Source: Verrucomicrobiales bacterium (GTDB taxonomy: Bacteria > Verrucomicrobiota > Verrucomicrobiia > Limisphaerales > JAFMIX01). From it: a DNA stretch of 9,993 nt. Below the pieces are notes generated by a model. The model was not told the DNA's origin and did no database searches. It saw nothing but the letters and a program-made list of their open reading frames with translations. Shown here piece by piece: positions 1-6,753 of this stretch; positions within the stretch are counted from its first letter, which is position 1; the number at the start of each line of letters is the position of its first letter. Both the position numbers and the translations under genes were made by a program. The DNA lies in the NCBI GenBank assembly GCA_017853785.1, contig JAFMIX010000061.1, positions 1 through 9,993 of the forward strand, given 5' to 3'.

Positions 1-945
1 CATATAGATAAGGACTTCACGGCTCTCGCCGGTGTCGGGGCGTTCGAGGCGGACGCGGCTGGAGAAGTTCTTGGGGATTTCCGTGCCGGGATATTTATCG
101 TGCTTGAATTCAAGCAGGTGCAGGCTGAACGGTTTGTAGGAACGGATGAGGCGGAGTTCGAGACGGAAAGTGCGCCCGGCGTGGGTGAGTTCCTCCGGAC
201 GGCGCAGAATGCTGGAGATGAGCCAGGTGCCGAGCGTGCCTTGCGGAGTGAAAAACTCGATGAGGCCGGAAGGCGTGTCGCGGCGGTCCATGGTGGTCTC
301 GTGAGGAATTTCGCGCCAGCGGAGGGTTGTGCCGGTGCCGGCGGTGGCGCCCACGGGGTCGAACATCGGCGCGGCGGATTCGGTGAGGGCGGAGTTCACA
401 AAGTATTTCACGGTGCGCACGGTGAAGGGAAACTCGGGGAGTGTCAGTTCCTTACCGGGGCGCAAGCGGGTGGCGGGGATGGCGACGACGGTGTCGAGGT
501 TCGGGGCGGTGATGTCGGTGATCGCGAGTTCGTATTCGCGGTCGGCCTCGCAATAATTCTTGGTCGCGCCGTTGCGGATGTGCATGGAGCTTTCGGTGGA
601 GAGGATGTCCGTGAGGTATTGGCCGACGAGGAGTAGGACGACGCCGAGGTGGATGAGGGCAATGCCGATTTTTCTTTTCCCGGGCTGATAGTAGCGGAGG
701 TGCGCGGCGAAGAGGTTGATGAGCAGCAACGCGCCGAGCAGATGCCCGCCAGGAAAAATGGGGATGTGCCAGCCTTCCGCCGGTTGCCAGTAGACAAAGA
801 AGCTGCGGAAGAATTCGTTCTGCGCCTTGTAGAGGCCAAGGCTGGCTTGGGCGAGCGTGCCCCAGAACACCAGGATGGTGCCCAGCGCGAGCAGCGTTAC
901 CGTAAGTTTCAGCGAGGTGAAGAGACGGTAAATTTTTTGGAGCAT
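1..945 (-). CDS. resB: ResB-like cytochrome c biogenesis protein, 3' end outside the window
   Basis: ResB (Ccs1) works with CcsA/ResC in System II cytochrome c maturation, moving haem across the inner membrane and attaching it to apocytochromes. The visible 315 residues start at ATG 945 and stay open to the window edge. Three hydrophobic segments are visible: about residues 11-32, 67-83 and 93-115. They are followed by a long extracytoplasmic region. The stretch around residues 277-300 (LLEFKHDKYPGTEIPKNFSS) matches the family's typical 'DkYPGTdIPknF.S' signature. The gene begins 3 bases after the stop of the upstream lipoprotein gene (TGACCTATG), so the two are probably translationally coupled. 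A ccsA/resC gene would be expected next, beyond position 1. The family is clear. The symbol is by homology, and some lineages call it ccs1 or ccsB. Confidence 0.88.
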   Translation of the reverse strand, partial: MLQKIYRLFTSLKLTVTLLALGTILVFWGTLAQASLGLYKAQNEFFRSFFVYWQPAEGWHIPIFPGGHLLGALLLINLFAAHLRYYQPGKRKIGIALIHLGVVLLLVGQYLTDILSTESSMHIRNGATKNYCEADREYELAITDITAPNLDTVVAIPATRLRPGKELTLPEFPFTVRTVKYFVNSALTESAAPMFDPVGATAGTGTTLRWREIPHETTMDRRDTPSGLIEFFTPQGTLGTWLISSILRRPEELTHAGRTFRLELRLIRSYKPFSLHLLEFKHDKYPGTEIPKNFSSRVRLERPDTGESREVLIYM

Positions 946-948
946 AGG

Positions 949-2070
949 TCAGTATTTCACTTCGGAAACGAATTTCTCGAACGCCGCCTTCTGGCCCGCG
1001 ACCGCGGACGCGGCGCCCATGAGCTTGTAAAACCAGGTCACGCCGTCCCGCGTGACGATCGCGGCGACGAGCGCGGCGGGTTGGCCGCTGCGCGAGTCCG
1101 TGCCGCTGAATTCCACGAGCGCCGCCTTGCCGCCGACAACTTTCAGCGACTTCACGACGCGCTCGAGTTCGGTGGTGGAAAATTCCGCGAGGCCAAGCTG
1201 CTTGCGCCAGCGGTTCACGTTGCCCGCGAGGCCACCGCCTTCACCGGCGGCGCGGCTGACGTTCACCGCCGCCTGTGCGGCGTCCACACCGGTGATGGTG
1301 AACTTGGCGACGAGGAACTGGCCGCCCGGAACTTCCGTCCAGCCGGTCGGCACCTGCCAGGTGGGTTGCCCCTCGCGCGAAATCGGGCCGGTGGTAGGCG
1401 TGGGCGTGGTAGGGTCGCTGCCGATGGGCGGATGGTTTGGCGGCAAGGCGGCGGGCGACGTGCTGTTGAAGTCGAGCGACTGGAGGAATTCCAGCATCGC
1501 CGGTTTCTGTGCGGCCACGAGCGCGTCGTCGCCGGTGATCTTGAAGAACCAGGTAGTGTCGCCGCGGGTCGAGATGGCGGCGAGGATGCGGGTGGGTTCG
1601 CCGCTGGCGGTGTTCGTGCCGGCGAGGTTGTGGAGTTTGGCGGGCCGGCCGCCGATGGTGACGGACTCGGCGGCTTGCTCGATCTCTTCCGGGGTGGCCT
1701 CCGGCAAACCGACTTGGCCGCGCCACCGGTTGACGTTGGGCGCATCGCCGCCGGCGAGGCCGGGCAGGGGAATGACGCTGATGTCGGCGAGCTTGCCGTC
1801 CGCCGTTTTCACCTTGAATGAAGCGAGGCGCATCTGGCCGGGCGCGACTTCGGTCCAGGTGGCGGGCGTTTTCCAGGTGAGGTGCGGTTTGCCTAAGTCG
1901 GGGGCGGTGTGGTCGTGCTCCGGTGTTGTAGGGGCTTCCTTTGCAACGCGATAGACTTTGATTTCGCCGCGGTCGCAGCCGGTGAGTGCGCCGAGCAACA
2001 GCACGGTGGCGGCCCAGCGCGGCCAGGTCGTCGGGGCGGGATTTTTTTTGTCGCCGGACAGCGTTTTCAC
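949..2070 (-). CDS. Lipoprotein with a tandemly duplicated domain, upstream of resB
   Basis: The 373-residue protein begins at GTG 2070. The N-terminus has a hydrophobic stretch ending in a lipobox, LTGC, with C32 as the predicted lipidated cysteine, so the protein is expected to be membrane-anchored outside the cytoplasm. The rest is two copies of one domain, about residues 64-201 and 236-373, joined by a Pro/Thr-rich linker (about 202-235). Shared landmarks are NVNRWR followed by QVGL or QLGL (residues 112-122 and 284-294), and a C-terminal part with TR, then TWFFK or TWFYK, then a helix containing AAQKPA or AGQKAA. I do not recognise a named family. The one-domain length and pattern suggest a compact alpha/beta fold of Mog1/PsbP size, which is only a guess. 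Its stop lies 3 bases before resB, so a role in haem delivery or cytochrome c maturation is plausible but inferred. No ATG fits this frame nearby, and no clear Shine-Dalgarno sequence precedes the GTG. Confidence 0.8.
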   Translation of the reverse strand: MKTLSGDKKNPAPTTWPRWAATVLLLGALTGCDRGEIKVYRVAKEAPTTPEHDHTAPDLGKPHLTWKTPATWTEVAPGQMRLASFKVKTADGKLADISVIPLPGLAGGDAPNVNRWRGQVGLPEATPEEIEQAAESVTIGGRPAKLHNLAGTNTASGEPTRILAAISTRGDTTWFFKITGDDALVAAQKPAMLEFLQSLDFNSTSPAALPPNHPPIGSDPTTPTPTTGPISREGQPTWQVPTGWTEVPGGQFLVAKFTITGVDAAQAAVNVSRAAGEGGGLAGNVNRWRKQLGLAEFSTTELERVVKSLKVVGGKAALVEFSGTDSRSGQPAALVAAIVTRDGVTWFYKLMGAASAVAGQKAAFEKFVSEVKY

Positions 2071-2123
2071 GCGAAGAGCATAGCATCACCGGATGGCAGA
2101 GCAAGCGGAGGCGGAACATTAAT

Positions 2124-2152
2124 CTCTGGTCTGATGCAAAGCATTATCAGAG
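2124..2152. promoter_or_regulatory. Imperfect inverted repeat in the divergent intergenic region
   Basis: The 164 bases between the lipoprotein gene (minus strand) and the Uma2 gene (plus strand) must carry promoters for both directions. No convincing -35/-10 pair was seen. The only structure is an imperfect inverted repeat: CTCTGGT near 2124 pairs with ATTATCAGAG near 2143-2152 through seven pairs including one G-T, then an internal loop, then ATGC-AAA-GCAT. It could be an operator or chance. Confidence 0.25.
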
Positions 2153-2234
2153 CAGCAACGCTGCCCTCCGCGGGGTTTCCTGCGGCTTGGAACAAATTCT
2201 GGCGTGCGGAGAAAACATTTCCTATCGTCCGCTT

Positions 2235-2717
2235 ATGGCGATTCTGCCTTATGAAGAATTGTTGGAAGGCGACCGCGTGGTGCGTGCCGCTCCGGGGGCG
2301 CGGCATGAATTGATCTGCAGCCGCCTCCACGGATGGGTCGCCGCGAGTGTGGCGGACTTCGCCGGCACCCGGCTGTTGCCGCCCCGCACGCGGGTGCAAC
2401 TCACGGGCGAGACGTTCGTCTGCCCCGACCTCGCGCTCGTCACCGCCGCCACGGGAAAACTCTGGCTGGCGGCGGAGGTGGTCAGCTCGGGGGATCATCA
2501 TACGGACACGGTGCTCAAGAAACAGCTTTACGAGGCGGTGCGGCTGCCGCGCTTGTGGATGGTGGATCCGCGCTACGACAACGTGGAGGTATATCACGCG
2601 AGCGCGTACGGGCTGATGTTGAAGGGCATTCTTGCGGGCGCGGAGCGGCTGACAGATCAGTTGCTGCCGGAATTTGCAACGGGTATCGCGGAGTTGTTCC
2701 GCGCGGAGGTAGTCTGA
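2235..2717 (+). CDS. Uma2 family (DUF820) PD-(D/E)XK nuclease-like protein
   Basis: The 160-residue protein belongs to the Uma2/DUF820 family, predicted restriction-endonuclease-fold proteins that are often multicopy in environmental bacteria and whose biological role is mostly unknown. The N-terminal RHELI (residues 23-27) matches the family's usual 'yELidG' opening. The nuclease core is visible as PD at 64-65, E81 in AAEVVS, and K95/K96 before QLYEAVRLPRLWMVDP. The last motif matches the typical 'K...Y...gV.eyWlvDP' and is followed by VEVY. All expected acidic and lysine positions are present, so it may be active. I chose ATG 2235 because it gives the family's normal N-terminus. The frame is open further upstream, but that extension has no family similarity. 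No good Shine-Dalgarno sequence precedes it. The ferredoxin gene follows after 3 bases. No function can be inferred from that pairing. Confidence 0.85.
   Translation: MAILPYEELLEGDRVVRAAPGARHELICSRLHGWVAASVADFAGTRLLPPRTRVQLTGETFVCPDLALVTAATGKLWLAAEVVSSGDHHTDTVLKKQLYEAVRLPRLWMVDPRYDNVEVYHASAYGLMLKGILAGAERLTDQLLPEFATGIAELFRAEVV
2705..2710 (+). promoter_or_regulatory. Shine-Dalgarno sequence for the [2Fe-2S] ferredoxin gene
   Basis: A full GGAGGT lies inside the last codons of the Uma2 gene, 10 bases before ATG 2721. It supports that start over the in-frame ATG at 2742 and suggests the two genes share a transcript. Confidence 0.7.
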
Positions 2718-2720
2718 TTT

Positions 2721-3095
2721 ATGGTCGGCGGACTCGAACAAATGGTCGCGAAGCTCGGCTTGGAACAATATCGTCGGCACATCTTCCTGTGCACGGATCC
2801 GGCAGAGGCTAAGTGCGCGCCCCGCGAAGCGACCTTGCGGTCGTGGGAATTTCTCAAGGCGCGGCTGAAGGAGCTTAAGCTCGTTGAACCCAATCCGCTC
2901 GTGTATCGCACCAAAGCCGCGTGCTTGCGCGTGTGCGTGGCGGGGCCGGTGGCGGTAGTTTATCCCGAGGGTGTCTGGTATCGGCACTGCACGCCGGAAG
3001 TATTGGAGCGCATCATCCAAGAGCATCTCATCCGCGGCGTGCCGGTGGCGGAGTTCGCCGTCGCGCAGAATCCGCTCCGGGGGAACGACGAATGA
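2721..3095 (+). CDS. Thioredoxin-like [2Fe-2S] ferredoxin
   Basis: This is a 124-residue soluble protein of the (2Fe-2S) ferredoxin family with a thioredoxin-like fold (Shethna-protein/NuoE-like), a cytoplasmic one-electron carrier. Four cysteines sit in the family pattern: C24 and C32 (HIFLCTDPAEAKC, CX7C), then C68 and C72 (AACLRVC, CX3C). These are followed by the very typical GPVAVVYPEGVWY (residues 75-87) and a C-terminal helix. Length is normal for the single-domain members. The start is fixed by a strong GGAGGT. Its natural partner is not visible here. It lies upstream of the cytochrome cluster but is separated from it by 256 bases, so a link to that pathway is unproven. Confidence 0.9.
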   Translation: MVGGLEQMVAKLGLEQYRRHIFLCTDPAEAKCAPREATLRSWEFLKARLKELKLVEPNPLVYRTKAACLRVCVAGPVAVVYPEGVWYRHCTPEVLERIIQEHLIRGVPVAEFAVAQNPLRGNDE

Positions 3096-3351
3096 CGGGG
3101 CGAAACCACGCGGCAGCAGTTTCAAAATTTAGGTTAAGTCGTTCGTCATCCCCGTCCAGCCTTCCTGCGATTCGTGGTTCTATTGGTAGTTCATTTTGAT
3201 GGTCGTTTCTTGTCCCGCAGCGAGAGCAATAAAGGTTGTGGATTGGGCAACTTGGGTGGAGAGTGGGATTGCCGCTGGTGGTTCTATGTGGTTGCAAGCC
3301 AAAAGCAATTTTAAAATCATGGCAGCATCAAACCAAAACCTCGGAGACCAA
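3096..3351. other. Intergenic region upstream of the cytochrome cluster
   Basis: These 256 bases precede the octahaem cytochrome gene and should hold the promoter of the electron-transfer operon. GC content is visibly lower than in the flanking genes. A TTGCAA (3292-3297) and a TAAAAT (3312-3317) are present, but 14 bases apart, too close for a standard sigma-70 promoter. No clear terminator for the ferredoxin gene was found. A GGAG at 3343-3346, 5 bases before ATG 3352, is the likely ribosome binding site of the cytochrome gene. Confidence 0.5.
3180..3320 (-). pseudogene. Possible 46-residue mini-ORF or gene remnant
   Basis: On the minus strand, ATG 3320 to TAG 3180 encodes 46 residues. It starts MILKLLLACN, resembling a very short lipoprotein signal, and ends FIALAAGQETTIKMNYQ, which reads like the last beta-strand of a secreted protein. 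It fills the otherwise empty gap and runs opposite to both neighbours. No ribosome binding site was recognised. It could be a small lipoprotein gene, the 3' remnant of a decayed gene, or chance. No family is recognised. Confidence 0.2.
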
Positions 3352-4179
3352 ATGAACTTGAAAAATATAAACCATGAAACGGGTCAAGCCCACGGGTCCG
3401 GCATCCGGGCGCATCGCGGGAAAATTCTCGCGGTCAGCGGCCTGGCGGTGGCGGCGGTGGTTATTTCCTGCGGCACGATTAGCCGTTCGTTGGTGGCTCC
3501 GCCGCACATCCCCGGCGCGACCTACATCGGCACGGAATCCTGCGCCGAATGTCACGAGACGGTGGTGCGCGATTTTAAACATTCCACGCACGCGCGGCTC
3601 AAGGCCCCCGGCGACAACTCCAAAGACATCGGCTGCGAGTCTTGCCACGGCGCGGGCAGTTTGCACAAGGAATCCGGCGGCGAGCGCGGCACGATTCTCA
3701 ATCCCAAGAAATCTGCGGAGACCTGCTTCGCGTGCCACCAAGACAAGCGTGCCTCGTTCAATCTCCCGAGTCACCACCCGGTGCTCGAGGGCAAGGTGAG
3801 TTGCAGCGACTGCCACGACCCGCACAAGGGCGATGCCATCATGGGCGGCGGCACGCAGATGATGTCGGAGAACGAGATTTGCGGCAAATGTCACACCGCG
3901 CAGTTCGGGCCGTTCGTATTCGAGCACGATGCGTTGAAGGAAGGCTGCACTTCGTGCCATCAACCGCACGGTTCGGTGAACGAGAAGATGCTCGTCACGC
4001 GCAACTCGTCGCTGTGCCTCAAGTGCCACTTCACGCAGGTGCCGGCGGCGGGCGCCGCCAGCCTGAACGTCAGTGGTTCTAGCCACTCATTCTCGCGCCT
4101 GTCGCGCGGCTCGTGCTGGAGCGCGGGCTGCCATGAAGAAGTCCACGGCTCGCAGGTCAGCCGGGCGTTCCGCTACTAA
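3352..4179 (+). CDS. Periplasmic octahaem cytochrome c, MtrA/DmsE-type
   Basis: The 275-residue multihaem cytochrome is the predicted haem wire that inserts into the outer-membrane porin encoded next and carries electrons across the outer membrane. Seven CXXCH motifs begin at C64, C95, C125, C151, C177, C199 and C222. An eighth site is CX4CH at C255-H261 (CWSAGCH), followed by EEVHGS. Likely distal histidine ligands include those in STHARL, SHHP, DPHKG, EHDAL, QPHGS and VHGS. These recurring motifs are typical of MtrA/DmsE/PioA-type proteins, which usually carry ten haems. Eight haems also match the count reported for Geobacter OmaB. The N-terminus has a long polar region, then a hydrophobic stretch (about 25-39) ending VISC at C40. 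This could be a lipobox or a plain signal peptide. ATG 3352 has GGAG 5 bases upstream. The frame is open further upstream to 3196, but those codons add no secretion signal. Confidence 0.9.
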   Translation: MNLKNINHETGQAHGSGIRAHRGKILAVSGLAVAAVVISCGTISRSLVAPPHIPGATYIGTESCAECHETVVRDFKHSTHARLKAPGDNSKDIGCESCHGAGSLHKESGGERGTILNPKKSAETCFACHQDKRASFNLPSHHPVLEGKVSCSDCHDPHKGDAIMGGGTQMMSENEICGKCHTAQFGPFVFEHDALKEGCTSCHQPHGSVNEKMLVTRNSSLCLKCHFTQVPAAGAASLNVSGSSHSFSRLSRGSCWSAGCHEEVHGSQVSRAFRY

Positions 4180-4198
4180 ACATAAACAACTCAACCCT

Positions 4199-4204
4199 GA
4201 AGGA
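4199..4204 (+). promoter_or_regulatory. Shine-Dalgarno sequence deciding the GTG start of the porin gene
   Basis: GAAGGA lies 5 bases before GTG 4210, in the 30-base gap after the octahaem cytochrome stop. It supports GTG as the start, which also gives a complete signal peptide (MKNIIRTK followed by a hydrophobic core). Confidence 0.65.
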
Positions 4205-4209
4205 TATTT

Positions 4210-6297
4210 GTGAAAAACATAATCAGAACCAAACTTGGGCTGTTGGCGGTGCTTGGCGGTGTGGCGGCAACCGGGCCAGTGCTGGCCGAGAACGCCAAAC
4301 CGGCGGCGGAAGCGGATTCGGCCACCTATAATAATTGGATTACACTTGGCATTGGTAGCCCATTCATCAGTCGTGATGGCGGCGCGTTTTCCGCACGTCA
4401 TCAAATGAGCCGCCGTGTCGCTGGAGGTATCGAGGACTTCCACTGGGAGCAATCCGTGGGCAAGGATGGTTTGTTTGAACTGAACGGTCACGGGATCTAC
4501 GACGAGAACAATTACGGGGTGGACTTGAAATACGCCGACCCGAACAAAGGCTACTTGAAGGCGGGCTTCGAGCAGTTCCGCACTTGGTCGGACGACAGCG
4601 GCGGGTATTTCCCCGGCGGGACGAATCGTTGGTTTGAATTGAACCGCGACCTCACGGTGGACCGCGGGCACATCTGGTTTGAGGCGGTCCTGACGCTGCC
4701 GGACGCGCCGCAGATCAGCTTCCGCTACGACAACGAATATCGGGATGGAGAGAAGGCCTCGACCGTATGGGGTGATTCGCTTGTAGCCGCCACGCCGGGG
4801 GTGTATCCGGTGACGGGTGCGACGCGCAATTTCGTACCGGCGTTTCTTGGCGTGGATGAGCGGCGCGACACGTTCGCGCTGAAGCTGAAGCACCACATCG
4901 GCAAGACGGACTTCACCATCGGCGGCAGCTATACGCGGAACGAATTCGACAACGCGCGCTACATCCCCCGACGTCCGGGTGAGTCGACTGCGCAACGTTA
5001 TGTGACGGAGCACCAGAAGCAGCAGGAAGATGTGTTCAACGCGCACGGGTATACCGAAACGCGCTTCAATGACCGCACCAAACTTACCTTGGGTGGTTCC
5101 TTCACGACGCTCTCCACAGAAATCGGCGGCAGCCGCATCTACGGCACCCAATACGATGCGCCGCTGGGTAGCTGGGCGACGCTCCAAAACAGTGACTCTG
5201 GGTATTACAATGTCATGGGCGGAGCGAGTATTGACCAGTATGTCGCCAACATCAACCTGATGATCACCCCGCTCACCAATCTGGTCATCGTGCCCTCGTT
5301 GCGCATTGAGAAGGAGAATGTGAATGGGTTGGCCAGCTACCGGGGCACGCGCGTTAGTTCGGGTTTATTTTCCACAAACGGATATACCACTCTCAATACG
5401 GCGGCCCGGGATCCTTTGGAGGTGACGGAGGCGATTGAGGCGCGTTATACCGGCATCAAGAATTTGGCACTCTACGCTCGAGCCGAGGTGTCACAGGCGA
5501 GTGAGGATCGAATGGAAAGCGCCATCACCACTAGCTTGATCAACCCCGCCCTGACTACTAATACTCCCTCCAACAGCAACTGGGAACGGCTCGGCCAGAA
5601 ATACACCGTCGGCGCGAATTGGTTCGTGATGCCCCGCGTCAACATGGGCGGCCAATATTACTACAAGGTCAGCCAGAACGAATGGACTTCCGGGGCGAAC
5701 AAAACCACACAGGATTACACCACGCATGACTTGAATTACCGCCTCACCGTGCGGCCCACCAGCGACCTCTCGTTCGTCAGCCGCTACGACTTCCAGCTCT
5801 CGACCGTGGACCACAAGGTCAGCGCGTTGCCGGAAGTGGAAGCCTCCGAGTTCGCCGCGCACATCCTTAGCCAGAGCATCAATTGGACGCCCACGCCGCG
5901 GCTCTACCTCCAGTTGAACGCCAGCTACGCCTGGGATGCCGGCATCAGCACGCGGGCGGATGGGGCCTATGGCGTGACCAACTTCGTGCCCAGCCTCGAA
6001 AACGGCTATTTCACCGGCAGCGCCACCATGGGCTACGCGCTGGATGAAGTGTCCGACCTGACGCTGCAATACAACTACTATCACGCGGACAACTACGAGA
6101 ATAATTACCTCTGGACGCAGCCCTATGGTGCGAGCGCCGAGGAACACGGCATCACCGCCACCATCAGCCGGCAGTTGAACAAGCGCACCACCGTCAGCAT
6201 CAAATACGGCTACTTCACCGCCAACGACGAAACCTCCGGCGGCAACAACGATTACGACGCTCATATGCTATTCGGCACCGTGCAATATCGGTTTTGA
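4210..6297 (+). CDS. MtrB/PioB-type outer-membrane beta-barrel porin
   Basis: The 695-residue outer-membrane protein is predicted to sheath the octahaem cytochrome and form the porin-cytochrome conduit. A signal peptide covers about residues 1-26 (VLA, then EN). The mature part consists of alternating polar and aromatic/hydrophobic strands (for example ISFRYDNEYRD, DFTIGGSYTRNEFDN, LTLQYNYYHADNYENNYLW). It ends in an outer-membrane terminal strand, FGTVQYRF, with the C-terminal Phe used by the BAM machinery. Length is almost that of Shewanella MtrB (about 697 residues). The position 30 bases after an MtrA-type cytochrome is the normal arrangement. There is no cysteine in the whole protein, unlike Shewanella MtrB, which has an N-terminal CXXC. 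The start is GTG 4210. The beta-barrel class is clear. The MtrB/PioB family assignment rests on length, strand pattern, aspartate-rich strands and context. Confidence 0.85.
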   Translation: MKNIIRTKLGLLAVLGGVAATGPVLAENAKPAAEADSATYNNWITLGIGSPFISRDGGAFSARHQMSRRVAGGIEDFHWEQSVGKDGLFELNGHGIYDENNYGVDLKYADPNKGYLKAGFEQFRTWSDDSGGYFPGGTNRWFELNRDLTVDRGHIWFEAVLTLPDAPQISFRYDNEYRDGEKASTVWGDSLVAATPGVYPVTGATRNFVPAFLGVDERRDTFALKLKHHIGKTDFTIGGSYTRNEFDNARYIPRRPGESTAQRYVTEHQKQQEDVFNAHGYTETRFNDRTKLTLGGSFTTLSTEIGGSRIYGTQYDAPLGSWATLQNSDSGYYNVMGGASIDQYVANINLMITPLTNLVIVPSLRIEKENVNGLASYRGTRVSSGLFSTNGYTTLNTAARDPLEVTEAIEARYTGIKNLALYARAEVSQASEDRMESAITTSLINPALTTNTPSNSNWERLGQKYTVGANWFVMPRVNMGGQYYYKVSQNEWTSGANKTTQDYTTHDLNYRLTVRPTSDLSFVSRYDFQLSTVDHKVSALPEVEASEFAAHILSQSINWTPTPRLYLQLNASYAWDAGISTRADGAYGVTNFVPSLENGYFTGSATMGYALDEVSDLTLQYNYYHADNYENNYLWTQPYGASAEEHGITATISRQLNKRTTVSIKYGYFTANDETSGGNNDYDAHMLFGTVQYRF

Positions 6298-6371
6298 AGC
6301 TGCCGTCAGCCGATGACGTCAAACCGCAGATGTCAGTTGACACCAAGTTAAAACTAAAGCTCATTAAAAAC

Positions 6372-6716
6372 ATGAAAACCACCTCGCTCCTCAAAGCATT
6401 GACCGTCGCGGCCCTCTTCACCGCTGTCGCCGCTTGGAACGCCGCCGCCGCCGATGGTGCGGAAGTCTGGGCCAAAAATTGCGCCTCCTGCCACGGCAAG
6501 GACGGCAAAGGTGAAACCAAAATGGGCAAGAAGGCCGGCGTGAAGGATTACACTGACGCCAAGAACAACGAGGCCGTCACCGACGAGAAATTCCTCAAGT
6601 CCATCAAGGAAGGCGTGAAGGACGGCAACAAGGAAGTGATGAAGTCCTACGCTGAAAAGGTGACCGATGAGGAAGCCAAGGCCATGCTCGCCTATTTTCG
6701 GACGTTGAAGAAATAG
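6372..6716 (+). CDS. Small secreted monohaem class I cytochrome c
   Basis: The 114-residue precursor has a signal peptide (MKTTSLLKAL, an Ala-rich core, predicted cleavage near AAA-DG at about residues 27-28). One haem site, CASCH (C37-H41), is followed by GKDGKG, the typical class I loop. M90 in KEVMKSYAEK is the likely sixth ligand, and the last helix ends in AYFRTLKK. Size and layout fit c551/c553-like soluble shuttles. The mature part is very lysine-rich (18 Lys), balanced by many acidic residues. It probably carries electrons between the inner-membrane heptahaem protein and the octahaem cytochrome, the role proposed for MtoD in Sideroxydans. ATG 6372 is chosen because it starts a proper signal peptide. 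In-frame upstream codons (from TTG 6294, overlapping the porin stop) encode only polar sequence. No clear Shine-Dalgarno sequence is present. Confidence 0.9.
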   Translation: MKTTSLLKALTVAALFTAVAAWNAAAADGAEVWAKNCASCHGKDGKGETKMGKKAGVKDYTDAKNNEAVTDEKFLKSIKEGVKDGNKEVMKSYAEKVTDEEAKAMLAYFRTLKK

Positions 6717-6737
6717 TTTGTTTGTTTGGTTTGTTTG
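6717..6737 (+). repeat. Short TTTG microsatellite after the cytochrome stop codon
   Basis: Five TTTG units, interrupted by one extra G after the third, begin directly after the TAG of the monohaem cytochrome gene. Such tracts can slip in length. It lies in the untranslated gap, so any effect would be on transcript spacing or stability. Confidence 0.7.
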
Positions 6738-6753
6738 TCGGAATCCAGCGGCG

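Noticed and set aside
100..636. Plus-strand open frame of 178 codons
   Set aside because: It lies opposite ResB. Its translation is Gly/Glu/Ala-rich low-complexity sequence typical of an antisense shadow in GC-rich DNA, while the minus strand gives a clear ResB.
649..1821. Plus-strand open frame of 390 codons
   Set aside because: It overlaps both the resB start and the lipoprotein on the other strand. Composition is Arg/Gly/Glu-rich with no recognisable motif, whereas the minus-strand frame shows a lipobox and an internal domain duplication.
2067..3125. Minus-strand open frame of 352 codons
   Set aside because: It spans two well-recognised plus-strand genes (Uma2 and ferredoxin) and has Arg/His-rich shadow composition.
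3102..3130. GAAAC/GTTTC hairpin with following AAAATTT as the ferredoxin terminator
   Set aside because: It has a five-pair AT-rich stem with a 12-base loop and only a short T stretch, which is too weak to support a terminator call.
3292..3317. TTGCAA and TAAAAT as a sigma-70 promoter for the cytochrome operon
   Set aside because: The 14-base spacing is too short for a normal promoter, and the region is AT-rich enough for chance matches.
3196..3351. 52-codon N-terminal extension of the octahaem cytochrome
   Set aside because: It would bury the secretion signal inside the protein. ATG 3352 has a GGAG upstream and gives a usable signal region.
4087..5187. Minus-strand open frame of 366 codons
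   Set aside because: It lies opposite the porin gene and the end of the octahaem cytochrome gene, with no coherent domain and an Arg-rich translation.
5491..6264. Minus-strand open frame of 257 codons
   Set aside because: It is the Val/Gly-rich antisense shadow of the porin C-terminal half.
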